Source of the DNA: Frankia sp. QA3
GTDB taxonomy: Bacteria > Actinomycetota > Actinomycetes > Frankiales > Frankiaceae
NCBI RefSeq assembly: GCF_000262465.1
Contig: NZ_CM001489.1
Location: 5,370,741-5,434,740 of the forward strand
Direction of reading: 5' to 3'
DNA length: 64,000 nt
Shown: positions 25,270-32,994 of the stretch, one piece after another
Layout: every line of letters starts with the position of its first letter
How positions within the stretch are numbered: position 1 is the stretch's first letter
Position numbers and translations under genes: made by a program
Notes under the pieces: generated by a model
The model's input: only the letters and a program-made list of their open reading frames with translations
What the model was told of the DNA's origin: nothing
The model's database searches: none

Positions 25270-25641
25270 CTACGTGGCGCCGTCGACCGCATCGCGGCGC
25301 TTGGCCTTTTCTTGGAGGTAGGCGGCGTATTTTTCCAGGATCTCGTCGATCTCCGCCAGCGGTATCCTGACGTCGTCCCACCGGTCGTACAGCGACTCGA
25401 ACAGCACCTCGTCACCCACCAGAGTCTGCTCGGTGACGTTGCCGGCAGTCCCCTCAAATTCACCGCGCCGCACTCGCGACCAGTCGTCCCGGAATCTGCT
25501 CAGGCTCCTGAAGCTGTACCCGATGTCGCCCTGAAGCCAGTCGCGGAGGGCAAACAGCCTCCCGTCATCGAAGAATCCTTCGGGATCGATGCTGAGTGAT
25601 CCGTACTTCCCGTCGACGAACCTCCACGTCTCAGGACTCAT
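25270..25641 (-). CDS. Probable immunity protein for the EndoU-type toxin
   Basis: A 123-residue acidic protein starting at the ATG at 25641, which overlaps the 3' end of the toxin gene by 11 bp. Conserved-looking features are TWRFVDGKYGSLSID, LFALRDWLQGDIGYSFRSL, WSRVRRGEFEGTAGN and VRIPLAEIDEILEKYAAYL. The mix of a short beta-rich N-terminus, a G-N turn and a final amphipathic helix fits small immunity proteins. I do not recognise a named family. The overlap with the toxin and the remnant paralogue next door support an immunity role; cytoplasmic location is expected. Confidence 0.6.
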   Translation of the reverse strand: MSPETWRFVDGKYGSLSIDPEGFFDDGRLFALRDWLQGDIGYSFRSLSRFRDDWSRVRRGEFEGTAGNVTEQTLVGDEVLFESLYDRWDDVRIPLAEIDEILEKYAAYLQEKAKRRDAVDGAT

Positions 25642-26512
25642 CGCGCAGATCCTCCTTGATCGGGAATGCGGTGCGCACGGTCCCGTCCGGCCCGACATAG
25701 AACTGGATCTGGACCCCGTCATGCGATCCAACCAGGATCTCCTTCGACACGTCCCGCCCTTCTTCCAGTGCCGGCGCTATCTTTTGATCGTACACCTCGC
25801 CATATGTCTCCTCGACGGCTTCGCGGACCTTCTCCGCGTTCCAGGAGTCGGGAAACATGGTATGCGTAGGAACCTTCTTCGGTCGCCACTCGGCGGCGGA
25901 CTCGTCCCAGAACTCGACCTTGGCCTCGTATTCGCCCGACCGGGACGGCTCGCCGGTCCAGGTGAAGCGTCGGTCCGGGGGTGGGACTCCGCCGGGCGCA
26001 CTGTGGAATCCCACCGGTCGGCCCTTTCTACTCCACTCGCCATCGAGAAGATGGTTGAACGTCTTCTCCGGGATGGGAGGACGGCGGTCGGCGGGACGGG
26101 CGGTGTCGGTGTCGGACGCAGCGACCTGGTCGCTTCGTTTCGCCCGCTCGTGCGCCCAGTCGAGGAGAGCCGCCTTTCGCTCGGCGGATGTCGGCTCGCG
26201 TGGCAGGGCGGCCGGAGGGCTCCGGTCGACGTCGGCGGGCGATACCTGGTCTCCCAGCACCCGCCGGTCCAGCGCCTGCGCCTTCGACTCGGCGCGGGAA
26301 TGCGGCACGTCCCGCGATCCCGACCGGCCGGGATCCACGGAACCGGCGGAATCAACCGGATCGACGGGCTCGGAGGCATCGCCGGCCCGCCTGGTCGCCA
26401 GGTCCAGCAGCCGCGCCTTCGCCTCGGGCCCGCTGATCCGATCCGTCCGATCCGCCGCACCGGACAAAGGTTCGGGAAGATCAGCACTGGGTGCCGAGAG
26501 GTCACGCGGCAT
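25631..26512 (-). CDS. EndoU-type polymorphic toxin
   Basis: A 293-residue protein. The N-terminal ~150 residues are a polar linker with repeated helices (EAKARLLDLATRRA, AESKAQALDRRVLG, AERKAALLDWAHERA) shared with the protein at 21844. The C-terminal ~140 residues fit bacterial EndoU RNase toxins: KTFNHLLDGEW, RPVGFHSAPGG, THTMFPDSWNAEKVREAVEE, and a last strand DGVQIQFYVGPDGTVRTAFP. The two His residues (NHLL and GFHS) would be the general acid/base pair for RNA cleavage. No secretion signal is seen. The gene is coupled to its probable immunity gene by an 11-bp overlap. Confidence 0.7.
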   Translation of the reverse strand: MPRDLSAPSADLPEPLSGAADRTDRISGPEAKARLLDLATRRAGDASEPVDPVDSAGSVDPGRSGSRDVPHSRAESKAQALDRRVLGDQVSPADVDRSPPAALPREPTSAERKAALLDWAHERAKRSDQVAASDTDTARPADRRPPIPEKTFNHLLDGEWSRKGRPVGFHSAPGGVPPPDRRFTWTGEPSRSGEYEAKVEFWDESAAEWRPKKVPTHTMFPDSWNAEKVREAVEETYGEVYDQKIAPALEEGRDVSKEILVGSHDGVQIQFYVGPDGTVRTAFPIKEDLRDES

Positions 26513-26597
26513 CGACGCTCACGGGATCAGTATTGCGGCAACGCCCTCCGCTACGGGCGGGTTGCCCAGCTCCGCGATGGAACAGGTGCCGGCGGGG

Positions 26598-27278
26598 TCA
26601 GACGAAGCCTTCCTCCAGCAGGACGGTGTCATCAGGCGTGATGCGATGCCGGCTGCCGGAACCGTCGACGACGCGGCACCAGCTCTCCACGATCAGCGCG
26701 TTTTCGGTCGTCTCCAGACGGATGTTCGCGCCGCCGTACATCCCTGGAACCGGAAACCAGAGCCGACCCTCCGGTATCTCGGTCAGTACCTCGACCTGCG
26801 GAAGGCGCATCCGCTGACGTTCTGTCAGCCCCATGCTCACCTCCGCCAGCAGCGGGTGCAGTCGACGTTCGAGCGCGACCACGACCTCCGCCGGGAGCGG
26901 ATGCCGGGCAACAGGGCGCAGAACGTCAACCAGGTGGCGGTGGCCGCGGGCGGTGGCGATGTCGACGGGCCGCTCCCCCCGCGTGGTCCGCAACGTGCGC
27001 CAGGCACCGCGGGACAACAGCCCGTTCACGACGCCGGGCGACGCACCGTGCCAGGCGGCCTGATGCAACGGCGCAAATCCGCGGTGCCCGTCGAGCCGCG
27101 TGGAGTTCACCCAGTTCTCGAAATTCCAGGCGTCGAGTTCACCGAACAGTGCGTCCCAGACTCCGTCCCGGGCGGCATCGGCTATCCGATCCCTGACTTC
27201 GGAAACCTTGACGGAGACAGCTTCCCGCCGGTAGCCAAACCATTCTGTGCATTCTCGATCATTCGCGGGGACCAGCAT
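26598..27278 (-). CDS. Ankyrin-repeat protein
   Basis: A 226-residue protein. One to two ankyrin repeats are visible: GFAPLHQAAWHGASPGVVNG, LLSRGAWRTLRTTRGERPVD and IATARGHRHLVDVLRP. The C-terminal ~90 residues form another domain (PEGRLWFPVPGMYGGANIRL ... ENALIVESWCRVVDGSGSRHR) of a kind sometimes seen in immunity or hypothetical proteins. Its place just upstream of the EndoU toxin on the same strand (85 bp) suggests a role in the toxin module. The start is uncertain; the ATG at 27278 or an internal GTG near 27215 are possible. Confidence 0.65.
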   Translation of the reverse strand: MLVPANDRECTEWFGYRREAVSVKVSEVRDRIADAARDGVWDALFGELDAWNFENWVNSTRLDGHRGFAPLHQAAWHGASPGVVNGLLSRGAWRTLRTTRGERPVDIATARGHRHLVDVLRPVARHPLPAEVVVALERRLHPLLAEVSMGLTERQRMRLPQVEVLTEIPEGRLWFPVPGMYGGANIRLETTENALIVESWCRVVDGSGSRHRITPDDTVLLEEGFV

Positions 27279-27331
27279 GTATCGACCTCGATTCTGCCAC
27301 CGTTGTCCATGGTGACGGCCGCAGGGCTGTT

Positions 27332-27568
27332 TTATTGGCCGCGGAGCCGCAGCCAGGCGTCCAGCTCCTCGTAGTCGTCGTCGCCCGGACGTACGGTGAC
27401 GGTGAGGTTGGTCAGGGCGCAGTACTCCTCCGTGCTCAGGTTCACCGGGTTCTCGATCGAGCCGTCGGGTAGACGCCAGGGCGAGAAGCCTGAGCGCCGC
27501 GCTGGCGGCTCGACCGTCCCGCCGCGTCGGCGGGAACGCGACAATACCCGCGTGATCCGGCGGTTCAC
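27332..27568 (-). CDS. Small hypothetical protein
   Basis: A 78-residue frame starting at a GTG (27568). The C-terminal half (GSIENPVNLSTEEYCALTNL ... DDYEELDAWLRLRGQ) has a balanced, protein-like composition, whereas the N-terminus is Arg-rich. A short frame upstream (stop at 27565-27567, possible ATG at 27648) would couple to it by GTGA. No domain is recognised. It may be a remnant of a larger gene. Confidence 0.35.
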   Translation of the reverse strand: MNRRITRVLSRSRRRGGTVEPPARRSGFSPWRLPDGSIENPVNLSTEEYCALTNLTVTVRPGDDDYEELDAWLRLRGQ

Positions 27569-27697
27569 GAGGTCGCCCCGTGCCGGTTCGCCGTGGTCCG
27601 CGACCGCTTCCCGACCGCGATGATGCTGGTCACGCCGGTTTCACCCTTCATTGCGTCGGCTGTCGTGACGGTGGTTCCAGGACGTGGTGGCCCAGGT

Positions 27698-28267
27698 TCA
27701 GAAGCCGGGCCACTCCACCAGGCTGGCGGAGTCGAACAGGCTCGAGGTGTAAACGAGGTTGCCATGGGCCACGTCGACGGTCAGGCAGCCCTGGAACTTC
27801 TCCCCCGCCCCGAGGGTCGCCGCGTTGAACGCCGGTTCGCAGCCGAACGTCGGCTGGACCCGGGCGCCCTCCGGCGTGCGGACGAAGAAGTCGAACGGGT
27901 TGACGTTGAAGCCCTGCTTCTGCGAGCTGAACGACACTATGAAGGTGGCGAACGCCGGGCCGCTGGTCGGTTTGCTCGCACCACCGAAGAAGGACGCGAC
28001 CGGCTTCGGTGCGGCCACGCTGAGGGTCGCCGCGACGTCACCACCCTTGCGGACCTCCAGAACCTCGCCGTACTGGGCCTGCTTCGCGCCGCCCGCCGCC
28101 GAGCCCGGCTTGCCGGCCGGCGCGCCGGTCGATCCGTTCGCGGCGGCGCCCTGCGCCGAGCCGGCGGTCGTCCCCGTGGTGGAGACGGACGTGTCCTCCA
28201 GACAGCCGGTCAGCCCGACCATCCCGGCGAGGACGGTGGCGACGACGACAAGCCTTGCCTTACCCAT
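27698..28267 (-). CDS. Secreted lipoprotein, DUF4352-like
   Basis: A 189-residue lipoprotein. The signal peptide MGKARLVVVATVLAGMVGL ends in the lipobox L-T-G-C, so Cys22 would be lipidated and the protein anchored outside the membrane. A Thr/Ser/Gly/Ala linker of ~40 residues precedes a beta-sandwich-like domain: GPAFATFIVSFSSQKQGFNV, NPFDFFVRTPEGARVQP, and a pair of Cys residues (FGCEPAFNAATLGAGEKFQGC) that may form a disulfide. This resembles DUF4352 telokin-like domains. No link to the defence genes is evident. The start was set at the Met before the signal sequence. Confidence 0.8.
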   Translation of the reverse strand: MGKARLVVVATVLAGMVGLTGCLEDTSVSTTGTTAGSAQGAAANGSTGAPAGKPGSAAGGAKQAQYGEVLEVRKGGDVAATLSVAAPKPVASFFGGASKPTSGPAFATFIVSFSSQKQGFNVNPFDFFVRTPEGARVQPTFGCEPAFNAATLGAGEKFQGCLTVDVAHGNLVYTSSLFDSASLVEWPGF

Positions 28268-28528
28268 GCGAAAACCCCCGAGAAAATCGCCACCGAAATC
28301 ATTTTCCGGCAGCATCGAATACACCTCACCGGCGCACGGAGAATCCATGACACCGTGGTGTTTGGGTGATGCGGCGAGCGTCGTCTCCACGTTCGCCGAT
28401 AGGGCCGCGTCGGGCCGGGACCTGGACGCGGCTTACGGCTCCAGGGCCGCTACCGGCTCCCGGCAGTTAGGCACGCGACGCCGTTTCAGTCCCCGCCGGG
28501 TTGCTTGATGATGACGACCGGCGGGTAG

Positions 28529-28553
28529 GCCGAAGGCTGTCCCGGCCTTCGGC
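28529..28553. terminator. Strong hairpin downstream of drmMI
   Basis: GCCGAAGGC (28529-28537) and GCCTTCGGC (28545-28553) form a perfect 9-bp stem with a 7-base loop. A second structure, CGGAGAC/GTCTCCG, follows at about 28568-28587. Together they could stop transcription of the drmD-drmMI unit before the toxin block, but there is no T-tract. The rest of 28268-28659 shows no gene. Confidence 0.45.
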
Positions 28554-28659
28554 GGTGGTGCGGCCGGCGGAGACGGACGATGTCTCCGTCCGCCGACCGG
28601 CCGCCTGTCCTAACCGACCCGCCGCAGATCACGACGGACAGGGTCGGGCGAGCACGGAC

Positions 28660-31600
28660 TTACAGGTCGAACAGGGCCTCGCCTGGCGGTGCGGCAGCGG
28701 CTGGCTTGGCGCGGGCGCCCTTCTTCCTGGCGCCCTTCTCATGCAGCCCGGCGGCGACCTCCTCGGCATACCGGACGTGGTTCAGCTCGAGGAGCCGGTC
28801 GAGCACCTCCCGCTGCGCCCACGGCCCGATCGTGTACCGCGTGTACTTCCCGGCCGGGTGAAAGCCGTGATCGAGCCCCCGCTCGATCATGTCGTCCCAG
28901 CCGTACGCCCGGAAGGTAGCCTCGTCGATAAGCCGATGAATCTCCCGCAACTCAACGATATCGGCATCCTTACAAGCAGAATCAAACACCAAATTGTACG
29001 TCTTCGTCAACCCCGACTGCCGCCCCAACATAACCTCCCGCCGGAACGCGTCTAGACGCTCCCCGAGCTTCTGCATATCGCCAGAGAGCATCGGCAAAGG
29101 AAACGTCTCGAAGACGTCCGAAGGAGTGTACCGAAGGTCACCTTTCAGCGACGACCCACGAGAATATGCCCACCAATAATGAGGCGCACTCGATAGGAGG
29201 TTCAGCATTGCAGGATCTGCAGTCGGGAAAACGATGAGAGCATGTGAAAATACCTGCCTGGCGGCCACCATCGCGGGCATCGCGAGACTGCTTGTGGCTG
29301 CAATAACCACCACTTGATCAAGACGGTTGAGTACCTCAAAAAGCTCGAGCGTTGGCCTTTTATACTGCCACCAGAGTTCCCTTAGCTGTCTCGTACCGCT
29401 CTTCATTCGCTCCGGTTTTACTTTTTGCAAAATCCACGCATGCTCCTTCGGATACTCGGCAATACACTCCAAAGGCATAGTCCGAAAGTTAATAATCCAT
29501 CGACTCGCTTCGAAGTCCGGATTACTATTGAGATCCTGTCCATTTAGATAAGGATACAACACCTCTTTACTTTTAGAGTTACTTTTGATCCAGTTGGCCG
29601 CCAGGCCGGGTTCAACCGTAAATCCGGTGCCGTGAACATATGTTCCATAATGCACAAGTTTTGCACTTTTAGCAAGTCGATAGAAAGTCCTCGGACCCGA
29701 GTCCGAGATATCAAGGGATGAGGAAATTTCCTTGACCAAATTCCCATCAAGTAGCGGTCTAGCGCTTTCCCCAATTTTGTCCATGCTAGTCCACACGGCA
29801 CAGAACTCTAGGGTGGCCGACTTCGATGGCCACGGCGCACTCTTGATTGCTCGCCGTATACAAACGCCACCAGACAGAATGCGATCTAGGCCGACCGCTC
29901 GACTATCGCCCTGCGCAAGGGTATTCGTGGCAATAAGACCCACATGACCGTGTTCGGCTATGATGCGGTGCACCCTAAGAAAAAAGTAGGCGACAAGATC
30001 CGCATTACCCCGAGCACCAAATGCGATGTTCGCAACCAAGTAGTCGCGATAGGCAACGCCCGATGAGCCAGTTATACGGGAGCCATGCAGGAAGGGTGGG
30101 TTTCCGACGATGGCATCGAAGCCACCCTTCTCGAAGACCTCGGGGAAGACCAAGGGCCAGTGGATTGGCTCTCGATTGAAGCTGCCGTCGACATAGTCGG
30201 TCGCCAGCCAACGCTTAATTTCGCGCTTGGCGTCGTCCATGCCCTCGCCGCCCTCAGCGACGTCGGCCGCGAGCTTGGCCGCCTCCTGGGAGGCGATCTT
30301 CTGGCCGCGTTCCCCTCGGCCGGCGCGGGCTAGGGTGGCGCCGATCAGGGCGTCGGCGAACAGCCGTACCTGGGCCGTGCGCTTCATTGCATCGTCGAGC
30401 AGCCTCTCCTTCTCGTCCAAGCCCTCGAGCGTCGATCCGTCCGTTTCCACGAGCTCGCGGCGCTCGGCGGCGACGTCCCGGACCAGTTCGCGTACGCCGA
30501 ACGTCCAGCGGAAGAAATCCGGACGGTCTTCGTCCTCGTGGATCTCGCGGCCCTTGGCCGGGTCGAGGTGCATGTATTCGAGCTGGTCCAGGGACGTGAT
30601 GCCGAGCAGGGAGTCGCCGGCGACGAGTTTGTCGTCGAGGAAGGTGAAGGGGCGGCGGGTGTCCATGGAGACCAGCCACAGCGACAGCTTCGCCATCTCG
30701 ACGGCCATCTCGTTGATGTCCGCCCCGTACAGGCAGTGCTCGATGATCGCCCGGCGGGCCTCGACGACGACCTCGTCCTCCTCGGCGTCCCGACCCAGCC
30801 ACTCGCCGGTCTCGTCGTGCCCGGGCAGGCTCGCGTCCGACCGTCCACGGGCGCGGGGATCGCCCTCCAGCGTCCAGGCCTCGACGAGCCGAGCGCCGAG
30901 GTAGCGGGCTGCGGCGACGAGGAACGCCGCCGAGCCCATCGCGATGTCGGCGACCTTCAGGGCGAGGATGTCCGTGCTGGACCGCAGCTTCCAGGCGGTG
31001 GTGTCGGCCGTCTGCAACGGACCGGGCGCGTAGACCAGCGGCTCCAGGGCGTTGTTCGCGACCTCCTCGGCGAGGAAGCGCGGCGTGTAGTGCGTGCCGG
31101 TGTTCTTGCGCAGCGGCGACTCGGTGACGTACAGGCCGCTTTCGAGGATCACCACCGGCTGGTCGCGCAGGTCCCGGCGCAGCAGGCCGTAGAACGGCAG
31201 CAGCCGCTCGGCGGTCGGGTAGTCCCCGCGGGTCACGGCGAGCAGGGCCTTGCGGGCCTCCTCCCGCTCGGCGGCCTCCAGCGGAACCAGCCGCTTCTCG
31301 ACCGCCTTCGCCGAGCCGAGGCCACTCGCCGCAAACTTCTCGGCGAGAGCGGCGGCGAGCAGCGGCCGGCCGCGGTGGCGCGACGCCAGCTCCTCCAGCT
31401 CGGACAGCCTGACCTCGGCCTCCAGGCCCTCCTTGCCGACCAGGCCGACGATCACCTCGCCGGCCGGGGCCCGACGGGCGTCGTAGGACAGCAGACCCTC
31501 GTAGACGTAGCCGATCTGCTCGACGTCCAGGGACCGGAAGCTCAACGTCCGCCGCTCCCGCGAGCGTCCGGAGCCGACCTGGATGTACTGCACGGCGCGC

Positions 31601-32994
31601 AGCATGTGCAGGACGGTCCGGTCGTCGACGCCGAGCGGCAGCCAGGGATGCGTTCCCGGGTCGAACAGGGAACCGCCGTGGGCGTGCATGCGCAGCCGGG
31701 GATGATCGACGCCGGTGTAGACGGCGGTGAACACCGCGCGCAGCCGGTGCCAGGCCGCCGTCGACTGCTCCAGGTCGTCCTCGGTGGCGCCGTCGGAAAG
31801 CTGCTGTTCCAGCTCCGCGCACAGCCGGCCGACCGAGTAGGTGCCCGCGTACAGCTCGTTGTCCGCGGGCAGCAGGCCGCGTTCCTCGGCGTAGAGCAGG
31901 AAGACGATCCGCATCATCACCGCGACGGCGCCACGGTAGACGTCGTGCTCGCCGATGTCGCGCAGCCCGATGCCGCCCCGGGCGTGCTCGGCGACGTGCC
32001 AGCGGCCGAAGGCGGCGACGAGCAGTTCGACGGCCTGGCGGACCTGGATGCCGAGCGCCTCGGTGATCTCCTCCTGGCTGCCGAGGCTCGCGTTCAGCAG
32101 CGGGACCAGCGTTTCCGCGTCCGGCACGCCGAAGAACCGGCGCCGGCACAGCAGCGAGACGAACGCGCGCACCACGTCCCGCTCGGCCGCCTCCGGCCAG
32201 GACACCGCGTCGAACACCGCCGTCGTCGTCACCCCGCCGCGCGGCGCCCAGACCAGCGCCCACTGTCGGCCGTTCGTGACCAGCGCCAGCTCGACGCCGT
32301 GATGCCGGCAGGCCAGCGCCGCCCGGTCCACCGGGGTCGCCGCCCACGCCTGCCCGGCGATCCGCCCCGTCGGCGACTGCCCGGGCGCCACGACCAGGCC
32401 GAGCAGCCGCACCGCGTCCGGCTTCACCCCGGCACCGGCACCGGCGACGTCGACATTCGGATCGACGAGGACGAAGGACGGGACGACGCGGGTGTCGTGC
32501 TGATCGACGTCCACGGCAAGCGCGGACAGCGGGTCGGCAGCCCCGGTCTCGGCCTCGGTCTCGGCCTCGGTCTCGGTCCTGGCATCGGTCCTGGCATCGA
32601 CAGTCCTGGCATCGACGGTCCCGGCCTCGACCCGGCCGGCGGCCTCGGGCCAGACCAGGGCGTCGCCCCAGCCGAGCAGCTCGGCGAGCACGAAGCGGGC
32701 CCAGTCGCGCTGGCCGGCCGCCGGGGCGTCCAGCCAGGCGGCGTGTTCCCGGCGCAGCCGCTCCCGGGTCTTCTTCTCCAGCGCGTCGAGCGTCGGCCAG
32801 ACCCGCCGCAGCACCGGCAGGCTGAGGAACGGGCCGCTGACGTCGATCAGGCTCAGCCAGTCGCGATGCTGCGCCGCCCCATCCTGGACCGGGGGACGCC
32901 GCCGCCCGGAACCGCCGGGCCCACCGGAACCGCCGCGGCCGCGGCTCTTCGTCCCCGCACCCGCCGTCCCTGCGCTTGCCGTCCCCGCGCTCAT
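28660..32994 (-). CDS. drmMI: DrmMI, DISARM adenine-specific DNA methylase
   Basis: A 1444-residue Eco57I-like N6-adenine methylase of the class 1 DISARM type. N-terminal linkers with short repeats (VDARTVDART, TETEAETEAET) precede a helical region, then the methylase core. SAM motif I is VADIAMGSAAFLVAAARYLG and catalytic motif IV is FDAIVGNPPFLHGS (~965), so it should be active. The C-terminal ~400 residues are the target-recognition region, and DNA from about 28900 to 30060 is visibly less GC-rich than its surroundings, suggesting a swapped specificity domain. It marks host DNA to protect it from DISARM. The ATG overlaps the drmD stop as ATGA (32991-32994). Confidence 0.92.
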   Translation of the reverse strand: MSAGTASAGTAGAGTKSRGRGGSGGPGGSGRRRPPVQDGAAQHRDWLSLIDVSGPFLSLPVLRRVWPTLDALEKKTRERLRREHAAWLDAPAAGQRDWARFVLAELLGWGDALVWPEAAGRVEAGTVDARTVDARTDARTETEAETEAETGAADPLSALAVDVDQHDTRVVPSFVLVDPNVDVAGAGAGVKPDAVRLLGLVVAPGQSPTGRIAGQAWAATPVDRAALACRHHGVELALVTNGRQWALVWAPRGGVTTTAVFDAVSWPEAAERDVVRAFVSLLCRRRFFGVPDAETLVPLLNASLGSQEEITEALGIQVRQAVELLVAAFGRWHVAEHARGGIGLRDIGEHDVYRGAVAVMMRIVFLLYAEERGLLPADNELYAGTYSVGRLCAELEQQLSDGATEDDLEQSTAAWHRLRAVFTAVYTGVDHPRLRMHAHGGSLFDPGTHPWLPLGVDDRTVLHMLRAVQYIQVGSGRSRERRTLSFRSLDVEQIGYVYEGLLSYDARRAPAGEVIVGLVGKEGLEAEVRLSELEELASRHRGRPLLAAALAEKFAASGLGSAKAVEKRLVPLEAAEREEARKALLAVTRGDYPTAERLLPFYGLLRRDLRDQPVVILESGLYVTESPLRKNTGTHYTPRFLAEEVANNALEPLVYAPGPLQTADTTAWKLRSSTDILALKVADIAMGSAAFLVAAARYLGARLVEAWTLEGDPRARGRSDASLPGHDETGEWLGRDAEEDEVVVEARRAIIEHCLYGADINEMAVEMAKLSLWLVSMDTRRPFTFLDDKLVAGDSLLGITSLDQLEYMHLDPAKGREIHEDEDRPDFFRWTFGVRELVRDVAAERRELVETDGSTLEGLDEKERLLDDAMKRTAQVRLFADALIGATLARAGRGERGQKIASQEAAKLAADVAEGGEGMDDAKREIKRWLATDYVDGSFNREPIHWPLVFPEVFEKGGFDAIVGNPPFLHGSRITGSSGVAYRDYLVANIAFGARGNADLVAYFFLRVHRIIAEHGHVGLIATNTLAQGDSRAVGLDRILSGGVCIRRAIKSAPWPSKSATLEFCAVWTSMDKIGESARPLLDGNLVKEISSSLDISDSGPRTFYRLAKSAKLVHYGTYVHGTGFTVEPGLAANWIKSNSKSKEVLYPYLNGQDLNSNPDFEASRWIINFRTMPLECIAEYPKEHAWILQKVKPERMKSGTRQLRELWWQYKRPTLELFEVLNRLDQVVVIAATSSLAMPAMVAARQVFSHALIVFPTADPAMLNLLSSAPHYWWAYSRGSSLKGDLRYTPSDVFETFPLPMLSGDMQKLGERLDAFRREVMLGRQSGLTKTYNLVFDSACKDADIVELREIHRLIDEATFRAYGWDDMIERGLDHGFHPAGKYTRYTIGPWAQREVLDRLLELNHVRYAEEVAAGLHEKGARKKGARAKPAAAAPPGEALFDL

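Noticed and set aside
27565-27765. 66-codon minus-strand ORF between the lipoprotein and the small hypothetical gene
   Set aside because: Low-complexity and partly antisense-like; only the overlap with the next start argues for it.
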